Positions 27,347 through 36,659 are shown, counted from the first letter of the stretch. The stretch is DNA of 64,000 bases from Bacillota bacterium (GCA_023388495.1 JAEWGC010000037.1:186001-250000), one strand, 5' to 3'. Numbers and translations: made by a program. The notes: generated by a model not told the origin, from the letters alone.

Positions 27347-28399
27347 TTAATTCACTTCAACAATAAATACCAATTCATCCATTTTAGTCACCTGTAGCTC
27401 CTTATTGTATTTTTTAAATTCATCTCTTAAGGATTCAATATTTGAATAGTATTCATCTTCTATTTCTTCTATTTCTTCCTTAGTTAATCCACTCATTATT
27501 TTTTCTTTTTCCTCTTGATTCTTGAACATTAGATCTCCTATGACTACCCTACCATCATCCTTTAACACTCTTAGAATTTCTCTTATAGCAATCTTTTTTT
27601 CCTCTTCATTTAGATGATGGAAGGCATAGGTAGATACTATTAAATCAAATTTCCCATTTTCAAAGGGTATATTAAGGAAATTTCCTAGTCTTAATTTTAA
27701 TTTAGGTAACTTCTCCTTTGCTACATTTAACATTTCTCTCGATTGATCTATTCCAATAATGTCATATCCAGCATTTAAAAACCTACTTGCTAAATTCCCA
27801 GTACCAACACCTATCTCTAGTACATTTATGGTATTTTCCTTATCTCTTATTGCTTTCTCATAGGCTGTATCTAGTATCTTATTATAATATTTATAAAAAT
27901 TCAGAATACCATTGCCATAATCTCTTTCTACGGATTTATCATAGGTCCTAGCCCAACTATTAAAATCCCATTTATCCTTCCACTGATTTTTTATTTGCCA
28001 TACTTCATTCATAGATTCTATTATTTTAATTATCTTCTCCTTATAGGTTTTATTCTCAGATTCATATATATTATCCATGATTTCTTCCAAGGAATTTTGA
28101 ATTAACTGCATTCTATGAATTTGATTGTTTATTGCTTTCCACTGAGCATGGAAATGATTTAGTATATTATCCTTGCTTTCATCTGTAAATATATCCTTGA
28201 TATTTTCTATTGGCAAATCTAATTCTCTATACATCAATATAGTCTGTAATTTAATCAAATCATCTTCAGTAAAATACCTATAATCATTTTCACAATCTCT
28301 TTTAGGATTAATGAGTCCCTTTTTTTCATAAAATCTTACTTTGTTAGTTGTAATATTAAATATTTCTGACACTTCTTTTATAGAATAAGTTTTTTCCAA
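27347..28399 (-). CDS. MerR-type regulator fused to a SAM-dependent methyltransferase
   Basis: 350 aa from TTG at 28399 (GAGGGGG 7 bp upstream). Residues 1-75 are a MerR winged helix (YSIKEVSEIFNITTNKVRFY, EKKGLINPKRDCENDYRYF), followed by the dimer helix to about 125. Residues about 170-320 are a class I methyltransferase: motif I VLEIGVGTGNLASRF, IIGIDQSREML and DLIVSTYAFHHLNEEE. In most MerR proteins the C-terminal half binds the inducer; here that half is an enzyme. Its promoter has the 19-bp spacer and palindrome of MerR-controlled promoters, so it should regulate itself. The enzyme may modify the compound that is sensed; that is inference. Confidence 0.85.
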   Translation of the reverse strand: MEKTYSIKEVSEIFNITTNKVRFYEKKGLINPKRDCENDYRYFTEDDLIKLQTILMYRELDLPIENIKDIFTDESKDNILNHFHAQWKAINNQIHRMQLIQNSLEEIMDNIYESENKTYKEKIIKIIESMNEVWQIKNQWKDKWDFNSWARTYDKSVERDYGNGILNFYKYYNKILDTAYEKAIRDKENTINVLEIGVGTGNLASRFLNAGYDIIGIDQSREMLNVAKEKLPKLKLRLGNFLNIPFENGKFDLIVSTYAFHHLNEEEKKIAIREILRVLKDDGRVVIGDLMFKNQEEKEKIMSGLTKEEIEEIEDEYYSNIESLRDEFKKYNKELQVTKMDELVFIVEVN

Positions 28400-28427
28400 T
28401 TTATTGCCCCCTCTATATTATATATAT

Positions 28428-28458
28428 ATAATAAACCTTAGCCTAGGGCTAAGGTCAA
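28428..28458 (-). promoter_or_regulatory. MerR-type promoter with 19-bp spacer and palindromic operator
   Basis: On the minus strand TTGACC (28453-28458) and TATTAT (28428-28433) are 19 bp apart, the long spacer of MerR-activated promoters. The spacer is filled by a 21-bp palindrome with matching arms, ACCTTAGCC and GGCTAAGGT (28435-28455). It lies just upstream of the MerR-methyltransferase gene. Confidence 0.85.
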
Positions 28459-28511
28459 GAGAATAATTTAAGAAGATATTTATATTTGACAATAGGGTTT
28501 CTACCCTAGAA

Positions 28512-29597
28512 CTAGATATCTGTTTTTGAATAATACTCTAAAACAAGATTAGTAGTTCCGTTTTTTAATTTAACTATTACAGGTCCTTTTATGAATAACT
28601 GCTTCTGAGATACTTTGTCTTTGAGCATAATAAGGTGATTACACAAAATCTCATCCTTCCGTTTAATCATATTCATAGGATCATAGCCACAAATATAAAA
28701 ATCTCCTTCATATTTTACATAAGGTTCATTGAAGAAATCTTCAAATTTACTCTCCCTTTCCTTCATATGCTCTATAAAATATTTCTCTACCTTAGAATCT
28801 TTTATATCATCAGCATTAGCCTCTCCATATTCCAGTTTATCTAATATCTCTTCAAAGATAGTTTCTTTCGCCCCAGTTATTCCATGTGTAAAGGGCATCT
28901 CTAGCTCTTCAAGGAGAAGCAAAAATAGCGTTCCAGTATAATAACAATTCCTACGAATATCAAATAACATGGATATATCCTCAGAAAGGATTTTCTTGTA
29001 ATTATCTATTCTCTTTTCATAGAGTTCTCCTGATATATCTTTAAGTGCTTTAGCCCCACAATATTCAGCACTTCCTTCAATAGTTTCTATTCCAAATTCA
29101 TATCTTATAATATCTCCATATTTTTGTAGCCTTAACATTCTTAATGCTATAATTTCTTTTAATATATTATACTGTTTATCTCTATCATTACTATTAATGG
29201 CCTCAACAAGTAATGTATTCTCTTTATACTTAATTTCATAATTTTCTAGCTCCATAGGATAATCTAGACCTTTTAAATCATTAGGAAAACGCGCTTCATT
29301 ATTTGAAATCTGATATGAATGAAACATTTCATGTACTATATTGGAAGCTAATTCTCTACTTTCCTCTTGATTAGGATCCTCAATATACCAGATTGGTAAA
29401 TTCCTTCCGTTATAATCTATACTTGTATTTCCCAAAAACCTCTCATCATATGGTATCTCTTCATTTTTTAGAAAAACTTTTTCTTTATTATATATTGCAA
29501 ATTCCATTCTAGAAAATCCTGGCCATAGGGCATTATATTTTACTTTATCCAGCTCTAATTCTATGCTATTATACAATTCTTTCATCTTGTCATTCAT
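28512..29597 (-). CDS. Putative gluzincin-type metallopeptidase (HEMFH)
   Basis: 361 aa, ATG with GGGGGAG upstream. ASNIVHEMFHSYQISNN (about residues 85-100) has the HExxH zinc motif in a helix. IETIEGSAEYCGAKAL (about residue 167-182) offers a Glu in an ExxA/EGxAE context that could be the third ligand, as in gluzincins. No signal peptide or membrane helix. I do not know its family or substrate. It follows the MerR-methyltransferase gene's promoter region upstream, on the same strand, but a separate promoter lies between them. Confidence 0.55.
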   Translation of the reverse strand: MNDKMKELYNSIELELDKVKYNALWPGFSRMEFAIYNKEKVFLKNEEIPYDERFLGNTSIDYNGRNLPIWYIEDPNQEESRELASNIVHEMFHSYQISNNEARFPNDLKGLDYPMELENYEIKYKENTLLVEAINSNDRDKQYNILKEIIALRMLRLQKYGDIIRYEFGIETIEGSAEYCGAKALKDISGELYEKRIDNYKKILSEDISMLFDIRRNCYYTGTLFLLLLEELEMPFTHGITGAKETIFEEILDKLEYGEANADDIKDSKVEKYFIEHMKERESKFEDFFNEPYVKYEGDFYICGYDPMNMIKRKDEILCNHLIMLKDKVSQKQLFIKGPVIVKLKNGTTNLVLEYYSKTDI

Positions 29598-29635
29598 TTC
29601 TACTCCCCCTTGAATTTCCTACTCTCAGAAAAACA

Positions 29636-30097
29636 CTATAATTTTATTGTAGCAAAAATATCTAATATCCTTTGAACACACTCAATTTCCCCCATTATTA
29701 TAAATCTTGCTTTTTTATATTCCTCTTGGAACTGATAGGAAAACTTTACAAAACCTATTTGTTTATAGCCATTAACGATTTCCAATGCTTTCTCACATAT
29801 GACTTTTGCCTTATCTGCGCTTTCGCATGGATAGTCAATAACAGAGCATATATTTAAGCTTTCAACTTCTTTACCACTTATAAAATCAAATACAATCTGA
29901 TTTTTAGCCTCCTCAACTGAATCAAAAAAATCCTTATCCTTAAAAAGTTCTTTTATATTATCTTCTGTAAATCTCCACTGTACTCCGATCTTTTTCCCTT
30001 TTAGGCGGCCATCCTTAAGATAATTACGTATGGTTCTAGAGGTTAACCCTGTCATCTTTGCAATATCCTCGACTGTATATAGTTTTTCAAAATCCAC
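29636..30097 (-). CDS. Excisionase/MerR-type HTH protein
   Basis: 153 aa from a GTG at 30097, with AAAGGAGG 6 bp upstream; an upstream ATG nine codons earlier overlaps that site and is less likely. Residues 1-55 form an excisionase-like winged helix (LYTVEDIAKMTGLTSRTIRN, YLKDGRLKGKKIGVQWRF). The remaining 100 residues are an alpha/beta domain with no named family. It may regulate the peptidase gene 39 bp downstream. Confidence 0.75.
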   Translation of the reverse strand: MDFEKLYTVEDIAKMTGLTSRTIRNYLKDGRLKGKKIGVQWRFTEDNIKELFKDKDFFDSVEEAKNQIVFDFISGKEVESLNICSVIDYPCESADKAKVICEKALEIVNGYKQIGFVKFSYQFQEEYKKARFIIMGEIECVQRILDIFATIKL

Positions 30098-30175
30098 ACT
30101 ATACCTCCTTTCATTTATTTTCATTTTATTTCATTCGTTTTCATATGTCAACATATATTTTATTATATAAAATAA

Positions 30176-30218
30176 AAACCTTAATTAACAATTATTAAGG
30201 AATCATTAATTAAGGTTT
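30176..30218 (-). terminator. Terminator of the 30451-31515 unit
   Basis: AAACCTTAATTAA pairs with TTAATTAAGGTTT; on the minus strand a run TTTTTATTTT follows. Confidence 0.65.
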
Positions 30219-30286
30219 ACAAATCATATAAGGTTAATAACGTAAAAACAACCTAAAACTGTCTATCTATCAATTCTCTTAACCTT

Positions 30287-30445
30287 TCACTTACCTCTCA
30301 ATAGAATATACCTTGCTCCGTTAAGTCTATCAATTTCTCAATCCACAAACCTTCGGAAATGATCCAACTCAAATGTCCATTCAGGAGTAATTAGCTTCTC
30401 TTTATCTTTAAGTGAATACCAAGGTCTTATATCTTTTTCATAATT
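30287..30445 (-). pseudogene. C-terminal relic of an unidentified protein
   Basis: One frame reads NYEKDIRPWYSLKDKEK, LITPEWTFELDHFRRFVD, an in-frame TGA at 30338-30340, then EIDRLNGARYILLRGK and a stop at 30287. The text on both sides of the TGA reads as one protein end. No start of this frame is visible. I cannot name the family. The remaining gap up to 30450 is non-coding. Confidence 0.45.
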
Positions 30446-30450
30446 ACCCC

Positions 30451-31515
30451 CTATCCTATCACTCTTAAAATCTCACCTGGGATTTGAAGATATCTTGAAA
30501 ATAATTCTATTTCCAATTCTCCACTAAAGTTTTTATCTATATGCTGAAGTACGCATTCTCTTAATTTATAGCCATTGATTCCTATCTCTTTTTCATTGGA
30601 CCCCCAGATAATTCCAACTGATGACGCTCCACCAATTATTGAACTATCATTCCTATAATTTATTGGCTCTCTGTCTAGATGTTCTTTGAAATAAAAATTT
30701 AACTGTGTATCATCTACTGTTTCATATTTTATAACAGCTAGGTTTTTATCTCTTGGACATACTCTTTCCAGTGCTTCCATGAAATTATTAAGCATATTTT
30801 CTCGCATTTCTACATCTTCGATTTCTTCTGTCTTCTTTTTGATATCCTCATATACATCAAATGAATATATCTCATTTATAAAAAAGTAATTCTCTCTACA
30901 GAGTTCTTCATCAAAATATATTATTTTTGTCCCTATATCTTGTTTGCCAAATCTTACTTTAAAAGGATGTTGGATTGCTATTTCTTTTGAGTCCGGATTA
31001 ATATAGAGTTTAATATCTAATTCTTTAGTGTTATCTATAACTGGCGCTTCTTCATCTTCCTTTTGCTCATATTGAGCAATTACTAGATTCTTTAATCTTA
31101 CATCATCCCACTTATCTAAAATCAAACCTTTTTCAACAAAGTGTTGTAGCTGCATTATTCCTTCCCTATTCATATCATAGATGGAACTACTACTTGATGA
31201 ACTAAATGTGATTGTTTGATTTTGAATTTCCACTTTTTCTATAAAGAAATATTTATCTCTATTACGTCTTTCAATATTATCTAACTTTTCATCTCTATTA
31301 CTTTTGATTCTCTCTTTATATTCGTGTTCCATGTTACATTCTAATTCATCTTCAAAACTATCTTCTTGCTCATAGATAAACCACAATCGGTTTTTATCTT
31401 CTTCTATTGTAAAACTAAGTATCTGAACATCTGTGCCCCTAATATTTACACATTGGTTAATTATGTATTCTTTTTCTGGAAGCAACATCCACTCTTTTAA
31501 ATGTTTTAATCTCAT
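30451..31515 (-). CDS. Hypothetical protein, 354 aa
   Basis: A soluble, acidic protein with no signal peptide or membrane segment. Visible traits: a charged helix at about 60-90 (ECNMEHEYKERIKSNRDEKL), a run of seven serines (TFSSSSSSSIYDM, about residue 105), and a second acidic helix near 240. The start is backed by GGGAGG upstream. The C-terminal part (IIGGASSVGIIWGSNEKEIG) looks beta-rich. I recognise no family. Confidence 0.55.
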   Translation of the reverse strand: MRLKHLKEWMLLPEKEYIINQCVNIRGTDVQILSFTIEEDKNRLWFIYEQEDSFEDELECNMEHEYKERIKSNRDEKLDNIERRNRDKYFFIEKVEIQNQTITFSSSSSSSIYDMNREGIMQLQHFVEKGLILDKWDDVRLKNLVIAQYEQKEDEEAPVIDNTKELDIKLYINPDSKEIAIQHPFKVRFGKQDIGTKIIYFDEELCRENYFFINEIYSFDVYEDIKKKTEEIEDVEMRENMLNNFMEALERVCPRDKNLAVIKYETVDDTQLNFYFKEHLDREPINYRNDSSIIGGASSVGIIWGSNEKEIGINGYKLRECVLQHIDKNFSGELEIELFSRYLQIPGEILRVIG

Positions 31516-31664
31516 TAATCTTTCCTCCCTGTACTTTAAATATATCTATTTCCTATACTAGGATAATATCATTTACTTCATGTATCTACAACTTATGATA
31601 TAAAATGATTAAATTATTCAATAAAATATATAGAGGTATATAATGAGTCATCTTCCTTAAATAA

Positions 31665-32270
31665 CTAGGTATTAAGTTTTTGTCTAAAGTACTCATAGGC
31701 TTCTTTGGAATCCCTATGATATAATGGTAAACTTTCTTTATTTAACTCTAAAGCTGTTAAATAAAAAAATATTGCTTTTTCTTTTGAATGTTCTACAGCT
31801 TCCCTAATCCCCTTTATTAATTCTTCATATCCTTCTTCTTTCCAGCTTAGTTTATCAGCTAACAATACTTCCATTTCCATATTACTTGGTTCTCTCCTTA
31901 ATGTTGTATGATATCTAATTGCATTTAATATATTTTCATTCTTTATCCCAAATACATTTTCTGCTATAAATCTTGATATTTTTTGATGTAGAATTGAAGG
32001 CATTTGCCTTTCCTCATCAGTAATGCTAATATTATTCTCTATACAAAATTCTATTATTTCACTCCTATCTACTACCCTTCCTAAATCATGGCAATAGCAA
32101 GCGATATCACTACCTTCTTATATAAATCCAAATTGTTTTTGAATATTATATAGCTCCCTTACTACATCAAGGGTATGCTCATATGTGTCTAACCTATGGT
32201 GCATAAGAAAATATTCCTTTATATCCTTCTCAAAATCACCCGTTATTTTAAAGCTTAGATATTTTTCCAT
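31665..32270 (-). pseudogene. HD-domain phosphohydrolase (YqeK-like) with one in-frame stop
   Basis: From ATG at 32270 (AAGGGG upstream) a single frame of 202 codons runs to 31665, interrupted only by TAA at 32118-32120 (codon 51). Before it: MEKYLSFKITGDFEKD and YEHTLDVVRELYNI. After it: IACYCHDLGRVVDRSE, the HD motif, then LHQKISRFIAENVFG and NAIRYHTTLR. Domain order and length match YqeK-like HD hydrolases. One base change accounts for the loss. Without read-through only a 112-residue piece from ATG at 32003, lacking the metal ligands, could be made. Confidence 0.7.
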
Positions 32271-32379
32271 ATCCTAATCCCCTTCCACATTTCTAGTTAA
32301 TATAGAAACCCCTATCATATTTCACATAATGTAAATGATGCGTCCTAGTTTTATAATAATTTCATCAATCCAAAAGTCC

Positions 32380-32638
32380 TTACCTTATATTTATTTTTTC
32401 TCCACAATGTCTACAATGATAATTACGTTTTTTAGCGGACAGTAGTCTTTCAAGGTTTTCGAAACCACCACAATTAGGACATCTTAATCTTTTTTTATCT
32501 ATTCTAATATATGAAAATAAAAATACAGCTGATAATATAAAAAAAAGGCCATTTACTAATTCCAATAACAAATGTAACTACCCCTAATACAACAAATATA
32601 ATTCCCATATTAATATCTTTTCCTGAAATATATTTCAT
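32380..32638 (-). pseudogene. Small membrane protein with zinc ribbon, frameshifted at a T8 run
   Basis: ATG at 32638 with AGGGGGAG upstream opens MKYISGKDINMGIIFVVLG, VVTFVIGISKWPFF. At T8 (32539-32546) the frame must slip by one base to continue as ILSAVFLFSYIRIDKKRLRC, PNCGG...YHCRHCGEKINIR. With seven T the reading frame is continuous, giving a protein of about 86 aa: two membrane helices and a C-terminal zinc ribbon (CPNC/CRHC). It is a homopolymer indel, a sequencing error or a slippage site; sequence alone cannot tell. Confidence 0.6.
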
Positions 32639-32779
32639 GAGATATTCTCCCCCTTTTAATAGGTCATCTTGTTGCACACTTTAATACTTATATTCAGCAA
32701 TAAAACTTAATTGAAAATTAAATAAATCCCAATAAATAAGATTATTGCTATAACAATACTAATAATTATAATTTTACTT

Positions 32780-32974
32780 CTACTTCCTTCTTTTAAACAC
32801 TGCTATAGCATCTCTACTATATCCATTAGCCGCATTTGCTGTAAAACAAGATACTAATTCCCAGCCTTGCTCTCCTTGTTTATTGAGTTCATAATCAAAA
32901 TCTTCTGCTTCTAATATTCCTCCACTAAACCCCTTCAATCCAAATTTAATAGTCTTATATTCCCATCTATCCAA
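32780..32974 (-). CDS. DUF4177 family small protein
   Basis: 64 aa. The layout WEYKTIKF...LNKQGEQGWELVS...AVFKR is that of DUF4177, a small cytosolic beta-rich family of unknown role. GAGGGG upstream of the ATG. It lies 19 bp past the stop codon of... the membrane MutS-like gene's neighbour on the same strand, immediately downstream of it, so likely co-transcribed. Confidence 0.8.
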   Translation of the reverse strand: MDRWEYKTIKFGLKGFSGGILEAEDFDYELNKQGEQGWELVSCFTANAANGYSRDAIAVFKRRK

Positions 32975-32993
32975 AGTTAACCCCTCCTCTAAA

Positions 32994-34793
32994 TTATTTT
33001 ATTAAATATTTTCCTGCTCCATCCATGGCTTTTTCATATATCTCAACAGGATATCCAAGATGTTTTAAAATAGCTATGGCATTTCTAGTTGTGCATGGAC
33101 CCTCTCTGAGAATATAATCAAACTTTATATCATTCTTTTCAATTGTTTCTTTAAAATGATAATTATTGTATCTTTCGTTAACTAAATTTGTAAGCTCTAA
33201 ATCATGAGTTGCAGCTATTACGCAACAGTTTCTTTCAATCATATAATTTAATAATTCTAATGCTGCACTAATTCTCTCTGCTGTATTTGTCCCTCTGAAT
33301 ATTTCATCTAATATACATAATACTGGTTGATTAGGCTCAAGTGAATCTAATATTCTTTTTAGGGATTTGGCTTCAGCCATAAAATAGCTATCTCCTTCAA
33401 CAATATTATCTGTTGTTCCTATGGAAGTTAATAGTTTGAAGTAACTAGAGTTATATTCTTCTGCCAATGTAAAGTATAATGTTTGAGCCAAAATAGCATT
33501 TATACCTATGGTTCTTAGAAATGTTGATTTCCCCGAAGCATTTGAACCTGTAACCAATGCTCCCTTATTATCTAAGTCAATAGAATATGATACTGGATCA
33601 TCTAATAATGGATGGTATAGTCCCTCTACATTTAAGTAAAATTGAGAACTATCTTCCTGAAAACTAGGTTCAGTATAGTAATCTAACCCATCTTTATAAG
33701 ATGCTACGGAAATATAAGTATCTATTTTCCCTATTAACATATAAAGCTTGAAAAAATCCTCTCTATATTGATTAATCATTTGTACAGTTTTATAGAATAC
33801 ATTTGGCTCCTTTAGTATTATCATATTATAGTAGTGTAAAAGGATTTCTTTATCTGAATTAAAACTTTCATTATAATTTATCTTTGTAATATTCTTTCTT
33901 ACTTTCCCTACACTTTTTAACAATCTCTTTAGTTCCTCTTGATCCAAATCAATCTTATCTGTGTTTAACTTCATGATATTATCTGCACATTTTATAAGTC
34001 TACCTAGATACAGAAAAGTATCCATATCTTCATATATTTTTTTCTTGTTCAATTGATAGACTGGCATATTTATCATCATAACACCAAACAATGTTAGAAT
34101 GGCCTTTGGTGGATCTATGAAAAATAATATTAATACTAGGTATGGTAAATATGAAAGCAATCTATATATAATTGCAGGTCTTGTATCTATATTAATTCCA
34201 TCTTTAAAATATTTAAATATACTTTTACCTTCTTCTTTACCTAGTACGAAAAGCGGATATTGTATTGCTTGGGAAATATCTTTGTTTTCTAATAATGAAT
34301 TAATAACTTCATTTCTTTTTTTAAGGATAGCTTTGTCAAAAATAGGCCTTCTAAGGATATGGTATAAATACTGCATGCCTGGTAATGACATGGTATGGTC
34401 CATATTACTAAATACAAAATCCATATTTAAATCTGTCCATGTGATATTATCTATACTAAAATGTAATTCTTCTCTTCTTAGAGGAAATGTATGTAATTTT
34501 TTAATGTGTGCAAATTCTCTTTTCCCCTTATGCTCTTTCCCCCATTGTTTGCTGATTATTTCTTTTTGCATTTTCAATTGATATTCTTTTCTCTTCTTTT
34601 GCAGGAACAACCATGATATAACAACTAAAATAGATATTCCAAAAAACCAATAGTTAATCTCTACCCCTAATGCTATGCCACCTAAAATTATAATAACCAT
34701 TATGAAATCTATAGTAGATTGTAAGATTTGCTTTGGTCCATAGTCCAATACATCACTTCCTTTTCTTGAATGTTTATCTAAATTTTGTAGCAT
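32994..34793 (-). CDS. Membrane-associated MutS-family ATPase
   Basis: About 599 aa if started at the ATG at 34793 (MLQNLDKHSRKG), which overlaps the adenylyltransferase gene by 20 bp; start uncertain. Membrane helices lie at about 30-70 (FIMVIIILGGIALGVEINYW, FFGISILVVISWLFL) and 210-250. The C-terminal 200 residues are a MutS-type ABC ATPase: Walker A TGSNASGKSTFLRT, Walker B PVLCILDEIFRGTNTAER and ATHDLEL. The mismatch-binding N-terminal domains and the Smr domain are absent. These membrane MutS relatives are widespread in Firmicutes and their role is not settled; a direct part in mismatch repair is unlikely. Confidence 0.8.
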   Translation of the reverse strand: MLQNLDKHSRKGSDVLDYGPKQILQSTIDFIMVIIILGGIALGVEINYWFFGISILVVISWLFLQKKRKEYQLKMQKEIISKQWGKEHKGKREFAHIKKLHTFPLRREELHFSIDNITWTDLNMDFVFSNMDHTMSLPGMQYLYHILRRPIFDKAILKKRNEVINSLLENKDISQAIQYPLFVLGKEEGKSIFKYFKDGINIDTRPAIIYRLLSYLPYLVLILFFIDPPKAILTLFGVMMINMPVYQLNKKKIYEDMDTFLYLGRLIKCADNIMKLNTDKIDLDQEELKRLLKSVGKVRKNITKINYNESFNSDKEILLHYYNMIILKEPNVFYKTVQMINQYREDFFKLYMLIGKIDTYISVASYKDGLDYYTEPSFQEDSSQFYLNVEGLYHPLLDDPVSYSIDLDNKGALVTGSNASGKSTFLRTIGINAILAQTLYFTLAEEYNSSYFKLLTSIGTTDNIVEGDSYFMAEAKSLKRILDSLEPNQPVLCILDEIFRGTNTAERISAALELLNYMIERNCCVIAATHDLELTNLVNERYNNYHFKETIEKNDIKFDYILREGPCTTRNAIAILKHLGYPVEIYEKAMDGAGKYLIK

Positions 34794-35631
34794 CTCTTGG
34801 CAATTCTTTAATTTTTTTAATGTATTCTGTAACATTAATATCATCTTTAATAGGATAAGAATACTCAAGAGATTCAGCTAGTGACATACCTATTTTTCGT
34901 ATAAGCTTACCTGCTCTAAAGAGTGATTCCCAGATTTCTTCATAATCTATAGTTGGATATATAGAAATAAAATCATCATAAATCTCATGAGATAAATATA
35001 GTTTAAACCATTTACCACTTTTCCCTACATTTATCATCCATTCATGTCTATCTCCAATATACCACGACAATAATTTTCTTGTACAATCTATTAAAATAAC
35101 ATCAAACATATATTTAACAAGAGGCAATTCATCCCTCCATATTCCTTTAGCAACATAGGTCTGAATCCACCATGCTTCATTTAATACTTCGTCAAATTCT
35201 TTTTCTGAAGGCTTTAATACATAGTATCCACTATCATTTGGTACAGGTAATTTAAGTTCTATATCATCTTTGTTTAATAATATTTTGCTAAGGGTATCTT
35301 CTCTAATAGATCCTTCAATCTTTCCAATATCTTGAAAACTAAGATCTATCCTAACTCCATCTTTGAATTGCATTAGGAAGATATATGAGCCATCTTCAAA
35401 ATCATTTTGTTGCATGATAACAAGTTCTCCAAATATATTAATCCAGCTCTGATCTATTTTATAGCTTAAACTCTCTATGTCCTTTACAAAGAATACTATA
35501 TCATAGTCTTGCATTATATCTTTAGGTGCGTTGGGATTAACTCTTGAACCATTCATCATAACGGCTCTAACTTTATCCTCACTGTTAGCAAAATCTAGTA
35601 TTTGACCTATCACTTCATTCTCTTTTCTCAT
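34774..35631 (-). CDS. Aminoglycoside 6-adenylyltransferase (ANT(6)-like)
   Basis: 285 aa from the ATG at 35631, with AAAGGAG 8 bp upstream. The nucleotidyltransferase core is clear: MMNGSRVNPNAPKD, then DYDIVFFVKDI, giving the GS...DxD metal site. QDIGKIEGSIREDTLSKIL and the C-terminal helical domain match ANT(6)/AadK, which adenylates streptomycin. Chromosomal relatives are common in Bacilli and Clostridia and often give weak or no resistance. Neighbours include an APH-like kinase, so this may be a small detoxification cluster. Confidence 0.88.
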   Translation of the reverse strand: MRKENEVIGQILDFANSEDKVRAVMMNGSRVNPNAPKDIMQDYDIVFFVKDIESLSYKIDQSWINIFGELVIMQQNDFEDGSYIFLMQFKDGVRIDLSFQDIGKIEGSIREDTLSKILLNKDDIELKLPVPNDSGYYVLKPSEKEFDEVLNEAWWIQTYVAKGIWRDELPLVKYMFDVILIDCTRKLLSWYIGDRHEWMINVGKSGKWFKLYLSHEIYDDFISIYPTIDYEEIWESLFRAGKLIRKIGMSLAESLEYSYPIKDDINVTEYIKKIKELPRDATKFR

Positions 35632-35694
35632 ATACTTATCTCCTTTAGCACTCTTTGGTTTATAGAAATTAAGCAAGATATTTTGAATTACTAT

Positions 35695-36606
35695 CTAAAT
35701 ATTTCCTAATAAATCAGACAAGTTCTTTTGATTTTCAGCAAGCCAAATCATTTCTTTTGCGAATCTAGCAGGTGGTAAACTATGTTGATTCATATAATAA
35801 TTTGTCCACCATGTACTTTCCATATACCATAACAACTGTAATGCATTTGTTAAATACCCCTCACTTATGCTACATTCCTCACTGTAACCTTCAATAAATG
35901 CTAAGGCAAGGGATACATCAAAATCTAGAATTGCAGTTAGTCCCTTATTATCAAATAAAAGATTATCAACCCATAGGTCCCGATGAGCCCATCCTAATTG
36001 AAGGGACTCAAACTTTCCCATATTAAAATCTTCTGTTGCCTTACGTTGGGCCTCTATATAAGTAAGTAACTGAATTTCATCTGTTTCCTTTGCTTGTTTC
36101 CATACTGAATCCCAATGTTCTAAACGCTCCTCACGGCATGGTGGAATAAATTTTGGATTATCTTTAATATCTAGTGTTCCATCATTTAATAATCTATGCA
36201 TTTTTCCTGTTTCTTTACCTAAATCATACATTTGATGAACATTGGCTTTTCCTGGAGAAATTACTTTCCCCTGACAGAATTCCATCACCATAAATCGTTC
36301 GCCATTCTTAGACTCAAGTAAAATATTTTCATTATGTGATAACAAGTTTGGACACCGAATACCCTTATTATACAATCTAACCTGCTGAGTGAATACAAAC
36401 AATAGGTCTTCTGTGTTATACATTTTATATCTTTTTTCGTTATATTGCTTAAGTAAAAATTGTCCTGAGTCAGTGGTAATTTTCCACTTTAAATTTAACC
36501 ATCCTCGTTTTATTGGTGTAGATTCCAATACATTCAAATCAAATAAGTGATGAAATGTTTTTATTAAATCATCTAAGATTGTTTCTTCTACTATTATTGT
36601 CTTCAT
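35695..36606 (-). CDS. Aminoglycoside phosphotransferase/choline kinase-like protein
   Basis: 303 aa from ATG at 36606 (GGAGATGG upstream). The APH-type kinase fold shows the catalytic loop LGWAHRDLWVDNLLFDN and the metal motif AILDFDVSLA, with a Lys in QFLLKQYNEK for ATP. CotS and homoserine-kinase-like proteins share this pattern, so the substrate need not be an antibiotic. It precedes the ANT(6)-like gene by 63 bp on the same strand. Confidence 0.8.
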   Translation of the reverse strand: MKTIIVEETILDDLIKTFHHLFDLNVLESTPIKRGWLNLKWKITTDSGQFLLKQYNEKRYKMYNTEDLLFVFTQQVRLYNKGIRCPNLLSHNENILLESKNGERFMVMEFCQGKVISPGKANVHQMYDLGKETGKMHRLLNDGTLDIKDNPKFIPPCREERLEHWDSVWKQAKETDEIQLLTYIEAQRKATEDFNMGKFESLQLGWAHRDLWVDNLLFDNKGLTAILDFDVSLALAFIEGYSEECSISEGYLTNALQLLWYMESTWWTNYYMNQHSLPPARFAKEMIWLAENQKNLSDLLGNI

Positions 36607-36659
36607 TTGCCATCTCCGCACTAATTCTTTCTGTTACCTTTGCTCATACTAATAAGCTC

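Noticed and set aside
34774..36606. Recently acquired antibiotic-resistance island
   Set aside because: ANT(6)- and APH-like genes share the AT-rich style of their neighbours and no transposase or integrase flanks them; they look like resident chromosomal genes.
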